In this document: positions 55,395 to 64,000 of the stretch, one piece after another
Position numbering within the stretch: position 1 is the stretch's first letter
Layout of the letters: every line of letters begins with the position of its first letter
Source of the DNA: Vicia villosa
Taxonomy: Eukaryota; Streptophyta; Magnoliopsida; Fabales; Fabaceae
Assembly (NCBI RefSeq): GCF_029867415.1
Contig: NC_081183.1
Location: 188,195,247 to 188,259,246, forward strand
Reading direction: 5' to 3'
Length of the DNA: 64,000 bases
Position numbers and translations under genes: made by a program
The notes under the pieces: generated by a model
Databases searched by the model: none
What the model was told of the DNA's origin: nothing
The model's input: the letters and a program-made list of their open reading frames with translations, nothing else

Positions 55395-57574
55395 TACCTA
55401 GAAGGATGAACTTTTTAGATCATTATATTTACTTTCATTTGCAATTTCTATTCTGTTTGTTTAAACATTCAAATTATGATAGACATTATCTGTTTTAATA
55501 ATCATCATCAGTGCATTGCATATGTTTGTCTTGAATAAATTATTTCGCTATCACTCTTTTAAAATTATGTCTTTACTCTGCATATATTTTGTGATATTCA
55601 ACTCCTAAAGATGTATGCCTTTTAAGGGAGGATGACAAAAACGATACCGCAACCTCATACAGTATGCTTTTGAACAGACTATGCTGACGATGTACAGGCA
55701 TTGTTTCAATTCCTAAACAGTGGAGATATAAGGATGATAATCCCTTGTCAACCCCTTTGAGCCTAAGGAGTAGAAGTTTTCTTTTTGTACGAAAAAAACC
55801 GCATTTTCAACCTGGGGCAGGGTAGTTCTCAGTTAAGTTGGCTTTGCATTCTAGTTTAAGAGAAATCATTCAATACACCTTTCAACGAAGGTTTCAACTA
55901 CAAGTGTTCATCCGCACGTGTCAAAGAAGTGTTGGAGATGTCAATCAAAAGCCAAAGATGTTTCATCAATCAAACAAGGCAGTCATTATCTTTAAAAAAA
56001 AAAATGAAAAACATATATACAAAGAAAATCCTGCTAAGTCAAAAATCAAAAAGAATGACTTAGGCAAAAATCAAGGCGTCCCGCTGACTGTAAACTCAAA
56101 ATAGACAGTTCAGGCAAAAGTTAGGGATATCAAAAAGATGAAAAAAGAGAAGTCAATAAATTCCTGAACAACAAAATATTGTGACTACCAAAAGGAAGAA
56201 GTGACGGCCATCTCAAAAGTTCTCTTTACTTGTGAACCATCATCATTGTCAAAGGGGAAAATCCAAAGTCTCTTGAAACCTGAATGCATAAGTTGAATTG
56301 GCAGAGCTTAGGACTGAAGATCATCACGAAGAGGGGTGGGTACAATAAAATTTGAGCCATTATCCTTTGTTTCGTAAACCGTGAACCAAGCCACGTTACA
56401 ACCCTTGAAAGTCCTAATTGAAGCATGGTTAGTTCGAAAGCATACTGTCACCAAAAGGTATCCCGACTCCTTAAGGTTTACCAAAATGCCGAGTTGATAT
56501 CACGTTTCTACAAACATCACGTTGTCATAAATATCATGTTTTTACAAATATCATTTTTTTTACAAACATCACACGTTTACATCTTTGGTTTTAATGTTTT
56601 TCAAAAAAACTCAAGACAAACGTATGCATTGCATCTCATGAATTCATTATTAAACATATTCTGCTACATAATTTCAAATGTTAGCATCAGAAAGAACTTG
56701 CACAGGGTACAACTAATGACTAGAAAGTTATCCCGATAGGCAACGTCTCCTACATATACAAGGGGCATGACACGTTTCTCCCAATCAATCTGGGGCAATC
56801 AAGTCAAGATTCGAAGAATCTCTCAAATGCCAAAAAGTCAAAAGCATACATCCCAAGCGGAAGTCAAACTATTTCCCGGTCAATCTGGGGAAATCAAGTC
56901 AAGATTCCGAGAATCTCTCAAAGATGCCAAAAACAATCAGGGGCATGCATCCAAATAAATCTTAAGCTATTTCCAATCAATATGGGGCATTGTCCTGGAC
57001 CAATAGTTACTAAGGGGCATGTCGCCCATGGTTCATATCTCATAAAGTCCTCGCAAGACGAATCTTTCCAAAGTCCCTACTAACCGGGGCAAATCTATAC
57101 AAGTCCAGCTTGACATCTTGATCAACATTCAGTGGCGTGCCCTAATTAAAGTCCAGGAACGACAGGTACTATAATACTAGGGGAAATATTCAAGGCAACC
57201 ATGCCTTCCCGCAATTCAGATTTCACAAAATCATATCCCCACAGAGCAATCCTCCAGAAGATATCTTTCATCCCCAGTCAGGATCCATCGAATTACTATT
57301 CATCCCCAAGCAGAAATTATAAATCCCCAGCTAAACATCTTCAAGACAAGACCAGACGTCAAAATCACAAAGACATGAAGATTTATTTTCTCGGAAAAAG
57401 ACAACATAAATCATATTTCGCATACCATACGGCACAAACATATTCATACATCGCATACATCACCTCATAAACATACAAAGTCTCTCATTTATTTTAAGGT
57501 ACTCATTACATAACACATGCATCATGACATAAGAAAACTAACCTCTATTTTTCAGGATATTACTATCTCTATCT
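55395..57574 (+). other. Non-coding 3' region of element B
   Basis: Contains blocks shared with element A (55800-55830, 56385-56420) and with the 3' region of element C (56070-56130). An imperfect direct repeat of about 95-bp period with TCAATCTGGGG and GAATCTCTCAAA words lies at 56785-56935. No enzymatic domain is found in any frame. Confidence 0.65.
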
Positions 57575-58055
57575 GCAAGAGTTAAGTCGACACCTTTGAC
57601 GGTTCCTTAACAATCTATTCTCAAATGTTAAGTCTACACCTTTGACGGTTCCTTAATATATCAAGAGTTAAGTCGACACCTTTGACGGTTCCTTAACAAC
57701 ACATTTCAGATATAAGTCGACACCTTTGACGGTTCCTTATACAATCTATCTACATATCTGAGTCGATACCTTTGACGGTGCCTCAATGATATGCTTCAAA
57801 GTTAAGTCGATACCTTTGACGGTTCCTTAACAACCCACATCAAGAGTTAAGTCGACACCTTTGACGGTTCCTTAACAACACATTTCAGGTATAAGTCGAC
57901 ACCTTTGACGGTTCCTTATACAATCTGTCTGCATATCTGAGTCGATACCTTTGACGGTGCCTCAACAATATGCTTCGAATTTAAGTCGATACCTTTGACG
58001 GTTCCTTAAATAACCCAACACAGATTTGAGTCGATACCTTTGACGGTTCCTCAAC
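57575..58055 (+). repeat. Tandem hairpin array in the 3' region of element B (11 units)
   Basis: Eleven units with a 42-50-bp period share ACCTTTGACGGT, framed by GTCGA and TTCC/TGCC. The flanking arms vary but stay complementary: GTTAAG/CTTAAC in several units, TATAAG/CTTATA, GTATAAG/CTTATAC, ATTTAAG/CTTAAAT, TTGAG/CTCAA and TGAG/CTCA in others. Unit 2 pairs through G-U on the plus (sense) strand. Confidence 0.92.
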
Positions 58056-58265
58056 ATTCAAAAGAGGGAAGACAGCAAAAGCAGAAATTGCGTAACAATC
58101 TACACTCTAACAACTATCAGATGGCATCTACAAGCCCATCTCCGACAAAAGTCCCTACTTCAAATAGGGCAAATTTCTTGGTATTCTAGTGTTCAATCAT
58201 CTTCCATCTTCAGATACCGACTGGCACACAAACCACTCTACATCTTCAGGTTTAAGATAATTGAA

Positions 58266-58275
58266 CAGGGGCAGC
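58266..58275 (+). other. Polypurine tract of element B
   Basis: CAGGGGCAGC directly before the 3' LTR, as in element C. Confidence 0.75.
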
Positions 58276-61200
58276 TGTCATACCCCAAAATTTGCCCACA
58301 TTATTTCTCTTATTCAAGCTTCAAGTACATAGGCAAAAGCTCATAAACACACTCTCCTATACAATAACCCTCAAACTAGGGTTTTGATATTTTCAAAGTA
58401 AAATCAAGTTCTGACAACCCAAGTGGACCTCATAACCTCTCATATGATTCAAAGAACCTCTATGCCAAATTTCAAGCCCCGATTCAAAGGATAATCTCTA
58501 TCATGAGCCCATCCACGATCCAAAACAAGAGTCATGTTATTTTTGCTATTTTTATTAATTATTTTATGGTTTATATCACTTTAAATCATAAAAAAAAAAA
58601 AATTATATAAAATAGTGAAATAAATATGAAATATTATTTGCTTTGATTTTAAAAACAAGGAATCAATCAAATATATCTTTCTTAATTGACCAAACAATAA
58701 TTGAATCAAATATTGGGCAAAAATTGGAAAGATTGAATATAATTTTTCAATCAAATTTCTCAAGATAGGAATCAAAGATTCAAAGGGATTTTGTCCAAAT
58801 TTGTTGACCTAGAATCACTTACCTATATATTCACAGTTAATCAGAATGCAAGAGGTCGGTTTTTGCAAGGATTAGCAGCCCAAGAACGTTCACACAAAAC
58901 TCAGAAAAGTCAAAGAAAGGTGAAATTCGGATCGAAGGGTTGAAAGGAATTCAAGGGGATTTGAAGATTGCAATCCATTCTTTGGTGTTCCCTGAAACTA
59001 TCTGGATAATTCTCAAGGTCTCAAGCGCTCAGAATCCTCACATACACGGTTACGGTTTGGCCCCTTTAACTAAAAATCGTTTTCGATGATTTATGCATAA
59101 TGAATGAAATTTGAGTGTATATTCTTGTTATTGATGATATTTCGAAGCTTTCTGTATGGTTCAATTGGAGTTTGAGTACAGGATTGAGATTTCACCATGG
59201 CTAGGGTTCACAGCTTTCAAATTGGGGTTTGGCGAAACAGTTGAAATCAGACGAAATTAAGAGCATATTCACGTTCAGGAGATCACATCCAATTGGTACA
59301 TGATCTCATAACAAGTTTATGTCGTGTGTTTTGTGATTTTTTAGTTTGCAGGTGATAGCTACGTTCTGGACCGCAGCGAAATCGTGTCTGCTCCGTAGCA
59401 AACTTTACAGGGCATACGAAGAAGATGACCCCCCAGCAAGTCGCGCGCGAGTTTTGGTTTGAAATACTGATCGACTTTATTTTAATATATTACGTTTTAC
59501 GGTTGCCTTGTTAACAGCGAATCGAAGATGGCTCAGTGGCTAGGCATATGCGCGCTACACTCCCAGGTCACTGGTTCGAGCGTGACCAGCGACACTTATT
59601 TTTGTCAATTTGTTTGTTTCCATCCCACTGATCCGGTGCATCAAGTTCCACGCACTTAGAATACAACTCCAAATAGCAGCCGCTGGATGGTCTTTGGTCC
59701 AGATCCGAAGGCCCTGAAGCGCAAGTCCATCATGATTCCTCTGGATGCGTACACACCAGATCCAGCGCCAGCTGAGTTTTTTTTTTTTCTCTCTTTACTC
59801 TATTTTTCTTTTCTTTATTTAATTTAGTTTTTAACTAAATTCTTTTCTTTTTTAAAAAAAAAATATATATTCTTTTTACCTAATAACAAAACATTTTTTT
59901 TTTACTTAATGAAAATTAAACTTTTATTTTTTATATTAAATCATTATCTTAAATTAGGATAAATAATTGGTTAATTTAACTATTTAATTAAGGTAGTATT
60001 TTTATTAATTGATTAAATATACACTAGGGTTAGGTAATTTAATCGAAACTCGATTTTCACCGATTTAATTAATTGGGTTGAAAACCAACAATTAATTTAT
60101 TTTTATTCTATTAATTATGGTTAACTTGTGCCCTAATCAGGGTTTACAAAGGATTTCTTTGTGTATTCTTTTCAGGGTTATATTCAGATACGTTCCGACT
60201 ACGAGCCACGCCTCTTACAAAGCTAAGTCCCGACTCTATCATTTTATTTAAATATGTGATTGCCTTATAAAATATTATTATGGTTGCATCCTCAAAAGTC
60301 AATGGACTCTTCCTACACTCACTTTCTTTCCTGCTTTTGCCTTTGCCTCCGTCAAATGTTTTCAGGGTTAGCAACAGGATTTTCCTCCGCCCGCTAACCA
60401 TATCAGATCAAATCAAGCTAAGTACTTTTGTTTATTTTTATTTTAAATACATTATATCCTTATTTTTAGGGTTGACTGTGTTCGCCTTCGAACCGATAAA
60501 TGCACTCACCCTATTTTGTTTGCCTTTTCCAGGGTATGTCAAATTGCCAAAGCCACGAGTTTGGTAACCCTAAACCCTAACCTTTTATTTTTCTGTTTAA
60601 TTATTACTTGTGTCAAACCCTATTAAGGGATCCGCTGGTTACAATTTCCCTCCCCCATATTACTGTTTCTTGCCTTATATTATCTGCGTGGTTAGTAAAA
60701 TAGGGAGTGGCAACCATGAATTGAATTTAGAATCGCTAATTTACAAGATAATATAATCGAATATAATCACGTGATTGGTGCACACACGCACGCTTTTGGG
60801 TAACCTCTCTGTTGCCTGTTGCCTGTTGCCTTGTTGCCTGTTGCCTCGTGTTTTTGCAGAATAGCCAGTCCCTCGAATACGAGGATACCTCAGCCATGTT
60901 GCCTCGACAAAAGGTCATGAGACCCTAAAATGATGCTGCCTTCGATACACTAACATGACCTCGACCCTCGGAAAGTTGCCTACGAATAAGGCTGAGGTAT
61001 CTTCTGGTTGCCTACGAAAGGCTATTCTGATCTTTCCCCTTAGACTACTTGCCCCTCTATGGCATGGGTCAGTCTTTGGGCGAACGATAATTCGACGACC
61101 CTTCAACCTCCAAACGAAAGGCTTCCTGCCCTCTTATGGCAAGGATAGACCCTTTCATTCTGAAAGGCAAAAAGAGACCTATCATCTGAGTTTAAGGTAA

Positions 61201-61545
61201 TTGCCCCTAATTGCCTTGCAATGCTCAAACCTTTTATTATATTCTTTCTCATAATTTTTCAAAAGGGCAACGCTTATTCACAAGCTAAAGTCCCTATCTC
61301 TTTCATCTACTTTTTCTAAAGACAAACGAGCAAGCAAAGCAATTAAGAGCCCATGGAAAACCATGGATGCAAAGGGTGCCTTACACCTTCCCTTTGCATA
61401 ATTACCCCCCGAACCCTATTTTATTTAAAAGGTTTTTTCTGTTTCTTTTTGCCTTTCCGAACCTGTTTGGATAAAATAAAAGTCGGTGGCGACTCTTGCT
61501 TACCGCGACATTTCGATCGATAAAAAGTCAGTTCACCGTATTACA
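58276..61545 (+). repeat. 3' LTR of element B (3,270 bp)
   Basis: Same layout as the 5' copy; two bases shorter because of the A-run indel near 58600. Followed by target duplication GTAGC and G RT sequence. Confidence 0.93.
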
Positions 61546-61550
61546 GTAGC

Positions 61551-61906
61551 ATTAGATGTTCCAAAGATAATATCATCAACAGATATTTGACAAATTAAAA
61601 TATCCTTTTTAAATGTTTTACAAAAGAGAGTAGTGTCCACTTTTCCTCTAGTGAAACCATTTTCCAGAAGGAAAGAACTCAAACGTTCATACCAAGCTCT
61701 AGGAGCTTGTTTCAATCCGTATAATGATTTCTTTAATTTAAAAACATGATTTGGAGACATGGAGTCTTCAAAACCAGGAGGTTGATGGACATAAACTTCT
61801 TCATCTATATAACCATTTAAGAAGGCACTCTTGACATCCATCTGATAAAGAGTGATGTTATGTTGAGTGGCAAAAGAAATTAATAGACGAATAGATTCTA
61901 ACCTGG
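61551..61906 (-). pseudogene. Ty1/copia RT N-terminal part of element G
   Basis: Reads copia RT from LESIRLL, through YQMDVKSAFLNG and KKSLYGLKQAPRAWY, to a VDDIIFG motif, where element B interrupts it. The catalytic box has Ser in place of the usual Tyr (SVDD). At 61906 it changes abruptly to the LTR of element F, so the apparent 171-residue frame spanning 61533-62048 is a chimera of two elements. Confidence 0.9.
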
Positions 61907-63204
61907 TGTTGAATTGCAGTATAGGGCAAGCAACGAAAAAAGATTTGGAAATATTGATCCGGGAATTATTGTCCTCAGAGATGGAGAGATGCCATTCAAC
62001 AGTTTCTATGGTTTCGAGCTTGGGTTTGAATGAGCAAAAAGTAAACAAAGATATAGACAGGAAAGAATAACAAACACATTCTTAGAAGAGAAAGAACTTA
62101 TCAGGAATGTAAATATATTCACTCTTCACAAACATACACTTACCAACCCATTATATTCAACCTACGATACTCGTCTATGTCATCACGTATCTCTCACATA
62201 AGCGTCCATCTCTGGAGCACAAATGAGATCATCTCACAACTAAGGTTATCTCTAACGCGAAGTCGCGAGAACATCCATATTCTCGCGTCGGCGATCTCTC
62301 GCGCGCCGCTCAAACACGAAAGCATTAAGAACAGATACAAGCAGTGAATGCTAGCTCTAAATCTATCTCTAGAGTTCAGAACCAACAGATAATCATCCTA
62401 GATAAGGATTTAAGAAGTTTATCTCTAAAGCAACCCAAATCCCCAGCATAGAGCAAAAATCCAGAACAATATCAACACAGATTCGTAAAGCAAGTTAAAT
62501 ATAACATTATAATCGGTAAATATACATAAGATTCGAGTAACTATACAAACAAACCCAACACAAAGAAATACACAAAGAATAGAGAAGATAAACCAAACAC
62601 CTCGCGGGTTGTCAGCTCCGGTTGATGAGAAATCCACCTCCGATCTTCCAAGTGCATGACCCGGTGTTGTTTTCTAAGCTAATCCTAATCTAAGAATGAA
62701 AATGATGGAGTTGGAATCAAAAACTCTCCAAAACCATAACCCTAAAATGGTTCAAATGAAAGAATATAAAGACAATTTCTGCTACGGCCGCTTAGCGGCC
62801 AAATCTCGCTTAGCGGACTACACGTATTACAAAAATATCAAGAACAGTAAACAGGCCTCCGCTTAGCGGCCAGAACCGCCGCTTAGCGGCCAGGGAAATT
62901 TGGTTCGCCCCTGGAAAGCGCGCTTACACGCCTCTCAGCGGCGCTCTCTGCACAAAACTTGCTTATTTGATCCAAAATCGCGCAATCGGAGCTGTGCCTT
63001 CGACACTTTATTCCTCGAGGCTCCAATAAGCATGAATACCTATAAAAACAAAGGAAAAACTATTAAACGGTATATAAAACATATGAAAACTAAATAATGT
63101 GAATATATACACAAGAGTGGGGATTTTATTACAAAAACGGAATGAATAGAATCGATAAGTGCCACAATTATATACTCAAAATAACAACATTTTGGCACTT
63201 ATCA
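61907..63204 (-). repeat. 3' LTR of element F (1,298 bp)
   Basis: Same layout as the D LTR but well diverged. TATA-like TTTATATTC at about 62762-62771 on the minus strand. A palindrome cluster 62786-62889 lies just upstream in the sense direction, and the shared TTCGACACTTTATTCCTC block is near 62998-63015. Confidence 0.8.
62786..62889. repeat. Odd-palindrome cluster upstream of the F TATA box
   Basis: GGCCGCT-T-AGCGGCC at 62786-62800, then CGCT-T-AGCG (62804-62818 region), CCGCT-T-AGCGG at 62859-62869 and again at 62879-62889. Geometry and position copy those of element D while the word is different. Confidence 0.88.
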
Positions 63205-64000
63205 AACTCTCCCCAACTTAAAACTTTGTTTGTCCTCAAACAATGTCAAATAAATCAAAGAATCAAAAGTAATAAACCAAAGAATTGTGAATCAACAAGT
63301 TTTGAAAACCAAAAACAAATGTATGGCTCAATACAAAAACGTATAAACAAAGTAAATACTTACCACTATCCTACAACGACAACATATAAATGAAACGAAT
63401 CTTAAGTACAAAAATCATGCAAAACATTCTAAACCAATACATGCTATCTCATGAATCACACCTAGCAAAATTTCATCAATGGATGAAGAACACACAAAGG
63501 TGAAGGACTTTTAACACTCATCCAAAAATCTTGCAAACAAAAGATTAAATTATGCATTCATCCAAAAATCACATTGAAGATACAAAAGCAAGAATCACAA
63601 GGACTTTTCAAGGTTGTAATGTGGCTTGGTAAACAAACAAGGGATAAGTCCTAAGGCTAATCGAAACAAAAACTTGCCTAAACCTAAGGGAGTGATCAAT
63701 CCACCAAAGTCCTAAGCAACAAAATCTCGATTAAACTTCTTCCTTAACCACAAGTTTCTCAAACCAATCACAATACTTATTAGCACAGTTATTCACTTCT
63801 CTTTTCTTTTTGTTTTTCAAAACTTTTTTTATTTTTTTCTTTCTTTTTCTTTTCTTTTCTTTTCACATTTTTTTTCTTTCTTTTCAACCTCATAGCAACA
63901 ACCAAATAAGTAGCAACCATTTCTCTCCCCAACTTGATTTCAACCACACCATCATATGAATACTCCCTACTTTCTAATGCAAGGTAAAAAATCATACCAA

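Larger units (their letters stand above)
49737..61545 (+). mobile_element. Element B: complete non-autonomous Tat/Ogre-type LTR retrotransposon
   Basis: LTRs 49737-53008 (3,272 bp) and 58276-61545 (3,270 bp) start TGTCATACCCCAAA and end TATTACA. The target duplication is GTAGC on both sides. The tRNA-Arg primer site at 53013-53030 is identical to that of element C, and the AGGGGCAGC tract at 58267-58275 is the same as in C. The 5,267-bp interior has one open frame, a reduced gag-like protein; no protease, RT, RNase H or integrase is present. By eye the LTRs differ by one substitution (49995 G, 58534 A) and a two-base indel near 50060, so the insertion is very young. It sits inside the RT of Sirevirus G. 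Confidence 0.95.
45409..61906 (-). mobile_element. Element G: Sirevirus-like Ty1/copia, interrupted by B and cut by F
   Basis: The minus-strand order is RT (61906-61551), insertion of element B, rest of RT and RNase H (49736-48826), a 2.2-kb 3' region with an extra small frame and several purine tracts, then the 3' LTR (46619-45409). Multiple copies of the CAGGGGGAGA-type polypurine tract (46733-46783 and 47551-47566, plus the main one at 46620-46634) are a published Sirevirus feature. The upstream part lies beyond element F, outside the window. Confidence 0.85.
61907..64000 (-). mobile_element. Element F: D-family non-coding LTR element, partial
   Basis: 3' LTR 61907-63204 (minus strand, TGATAAGTGCC at 63204 to CAATTCAACA at 61907), a GGGGAGAGTT purine tract, then interior sequence to the window edge. 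The interior aligns with D and E, including the GTAATGTGGCTTGG block near 63616 and pyrimidine-rich DNA at 63800-63890. No coding capacity is seen. It is inserted in the RT of Sirevirus G at 61906/61907; its 5' LTR and second target duplication are outside. Confidence 0.8.

Noticed and set aside
53031..58275. Hidden RT or integrase in element B
   Set aside because: I looked for YVDD, DTGS, HHCC and DDE-type motifs in all listed frames and found none.
61533..62048. Single 171-residue RT frame
   Set aside because: It joins F LTR, G RT and a few bases of B; only 61551-61906 is RT.

Overview
This is plant nuclear DNA, almost certainly from a legume. The abundance of Ogre/Tat-type Ty3/gypsy elements, Sirevirus-type Ty1/copia elements and low-copy AT-rich spacer points to a large-genome member of the pea/vetch/clover group; the tribe is inference. 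About 90% of the window is nested LTR retrotransposons. The only host gene I can support is an R2R3-MYB transcription factor gene (39179-41087, minus strand), in a small AT-rich island (about 38.3-43.7 kb) with a hAT-type MITE, a 5'-truncated LINE and two long (TA)n tracts.

Layout. 1-8255: element A, a minus-strand non-autonomous Tat-type element (one complete LTR at 5046-8255, a broken gag remnant, a 63-bp tandem array at 1-552; its second LTR lies outside the window). 8256-9213 and 29864-31488: element E, an old minus-strand non-coding LTR element, split by A and by element C. 9214-29858: element C, a complete and very young Ogre element (20,645 bp, two 4,150-bp LTRs, target duplication GTTAA) with ORF1, gag-protease and RT/RNase H/integrase reading frames. 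31594-35983: element D, a complete minus-strand non-coding LTR element (1,284-bp LTRs, tRNA-Asp primer site, target duplication ACAGT), related to E and F. 35989-38272: decayed Sirevirus-like gag and LTR (H). 38.3-43.7 kb: MYB island. 43698-44418: LINE. 44434-45408: old copia LTR fragment. 45409-49736 and 61551-61906: Sirevirus G (minus), split by element B. 49737-61545: element B, a complete young non-autonomous Tat-type element (3.27-kb LTRs, target duplication GTAGC) coding only a reduced gag-like protein. 61907-64000: element F, a minus-strand relative of D, inserted in G and running off the window.

How the parts work together. C carries every enzymatic domain. B codes a short protein with an N-terminal helix and three CHHC zinc modules but no recognisable capsid core. 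B shares with C the LTR start, an identical 18-nt tRNA-Arg primer site and the same polypurine tract, so B is plausibly mobilised in trans by C-like elements. A has the same reduced-gag layout.

The most unusual structure is in the 3' untranslated tandem arrays of A, B and C. Their sequences are unrelated, yet each repeats a small hairpin with a near-constant core and variable arms. The arms change in a compensating way, and the wobble pairs fall on the sense strand of each element. A second shared design is found in the D/E/F LTR family: each member has a cluster of perfect odd palindromes (arm, one central base, arm). In D and F, where the promoter is present, the cluster lies just upstream of the LTR TATA box; the palindrome word differs between members while the geometry is kept.
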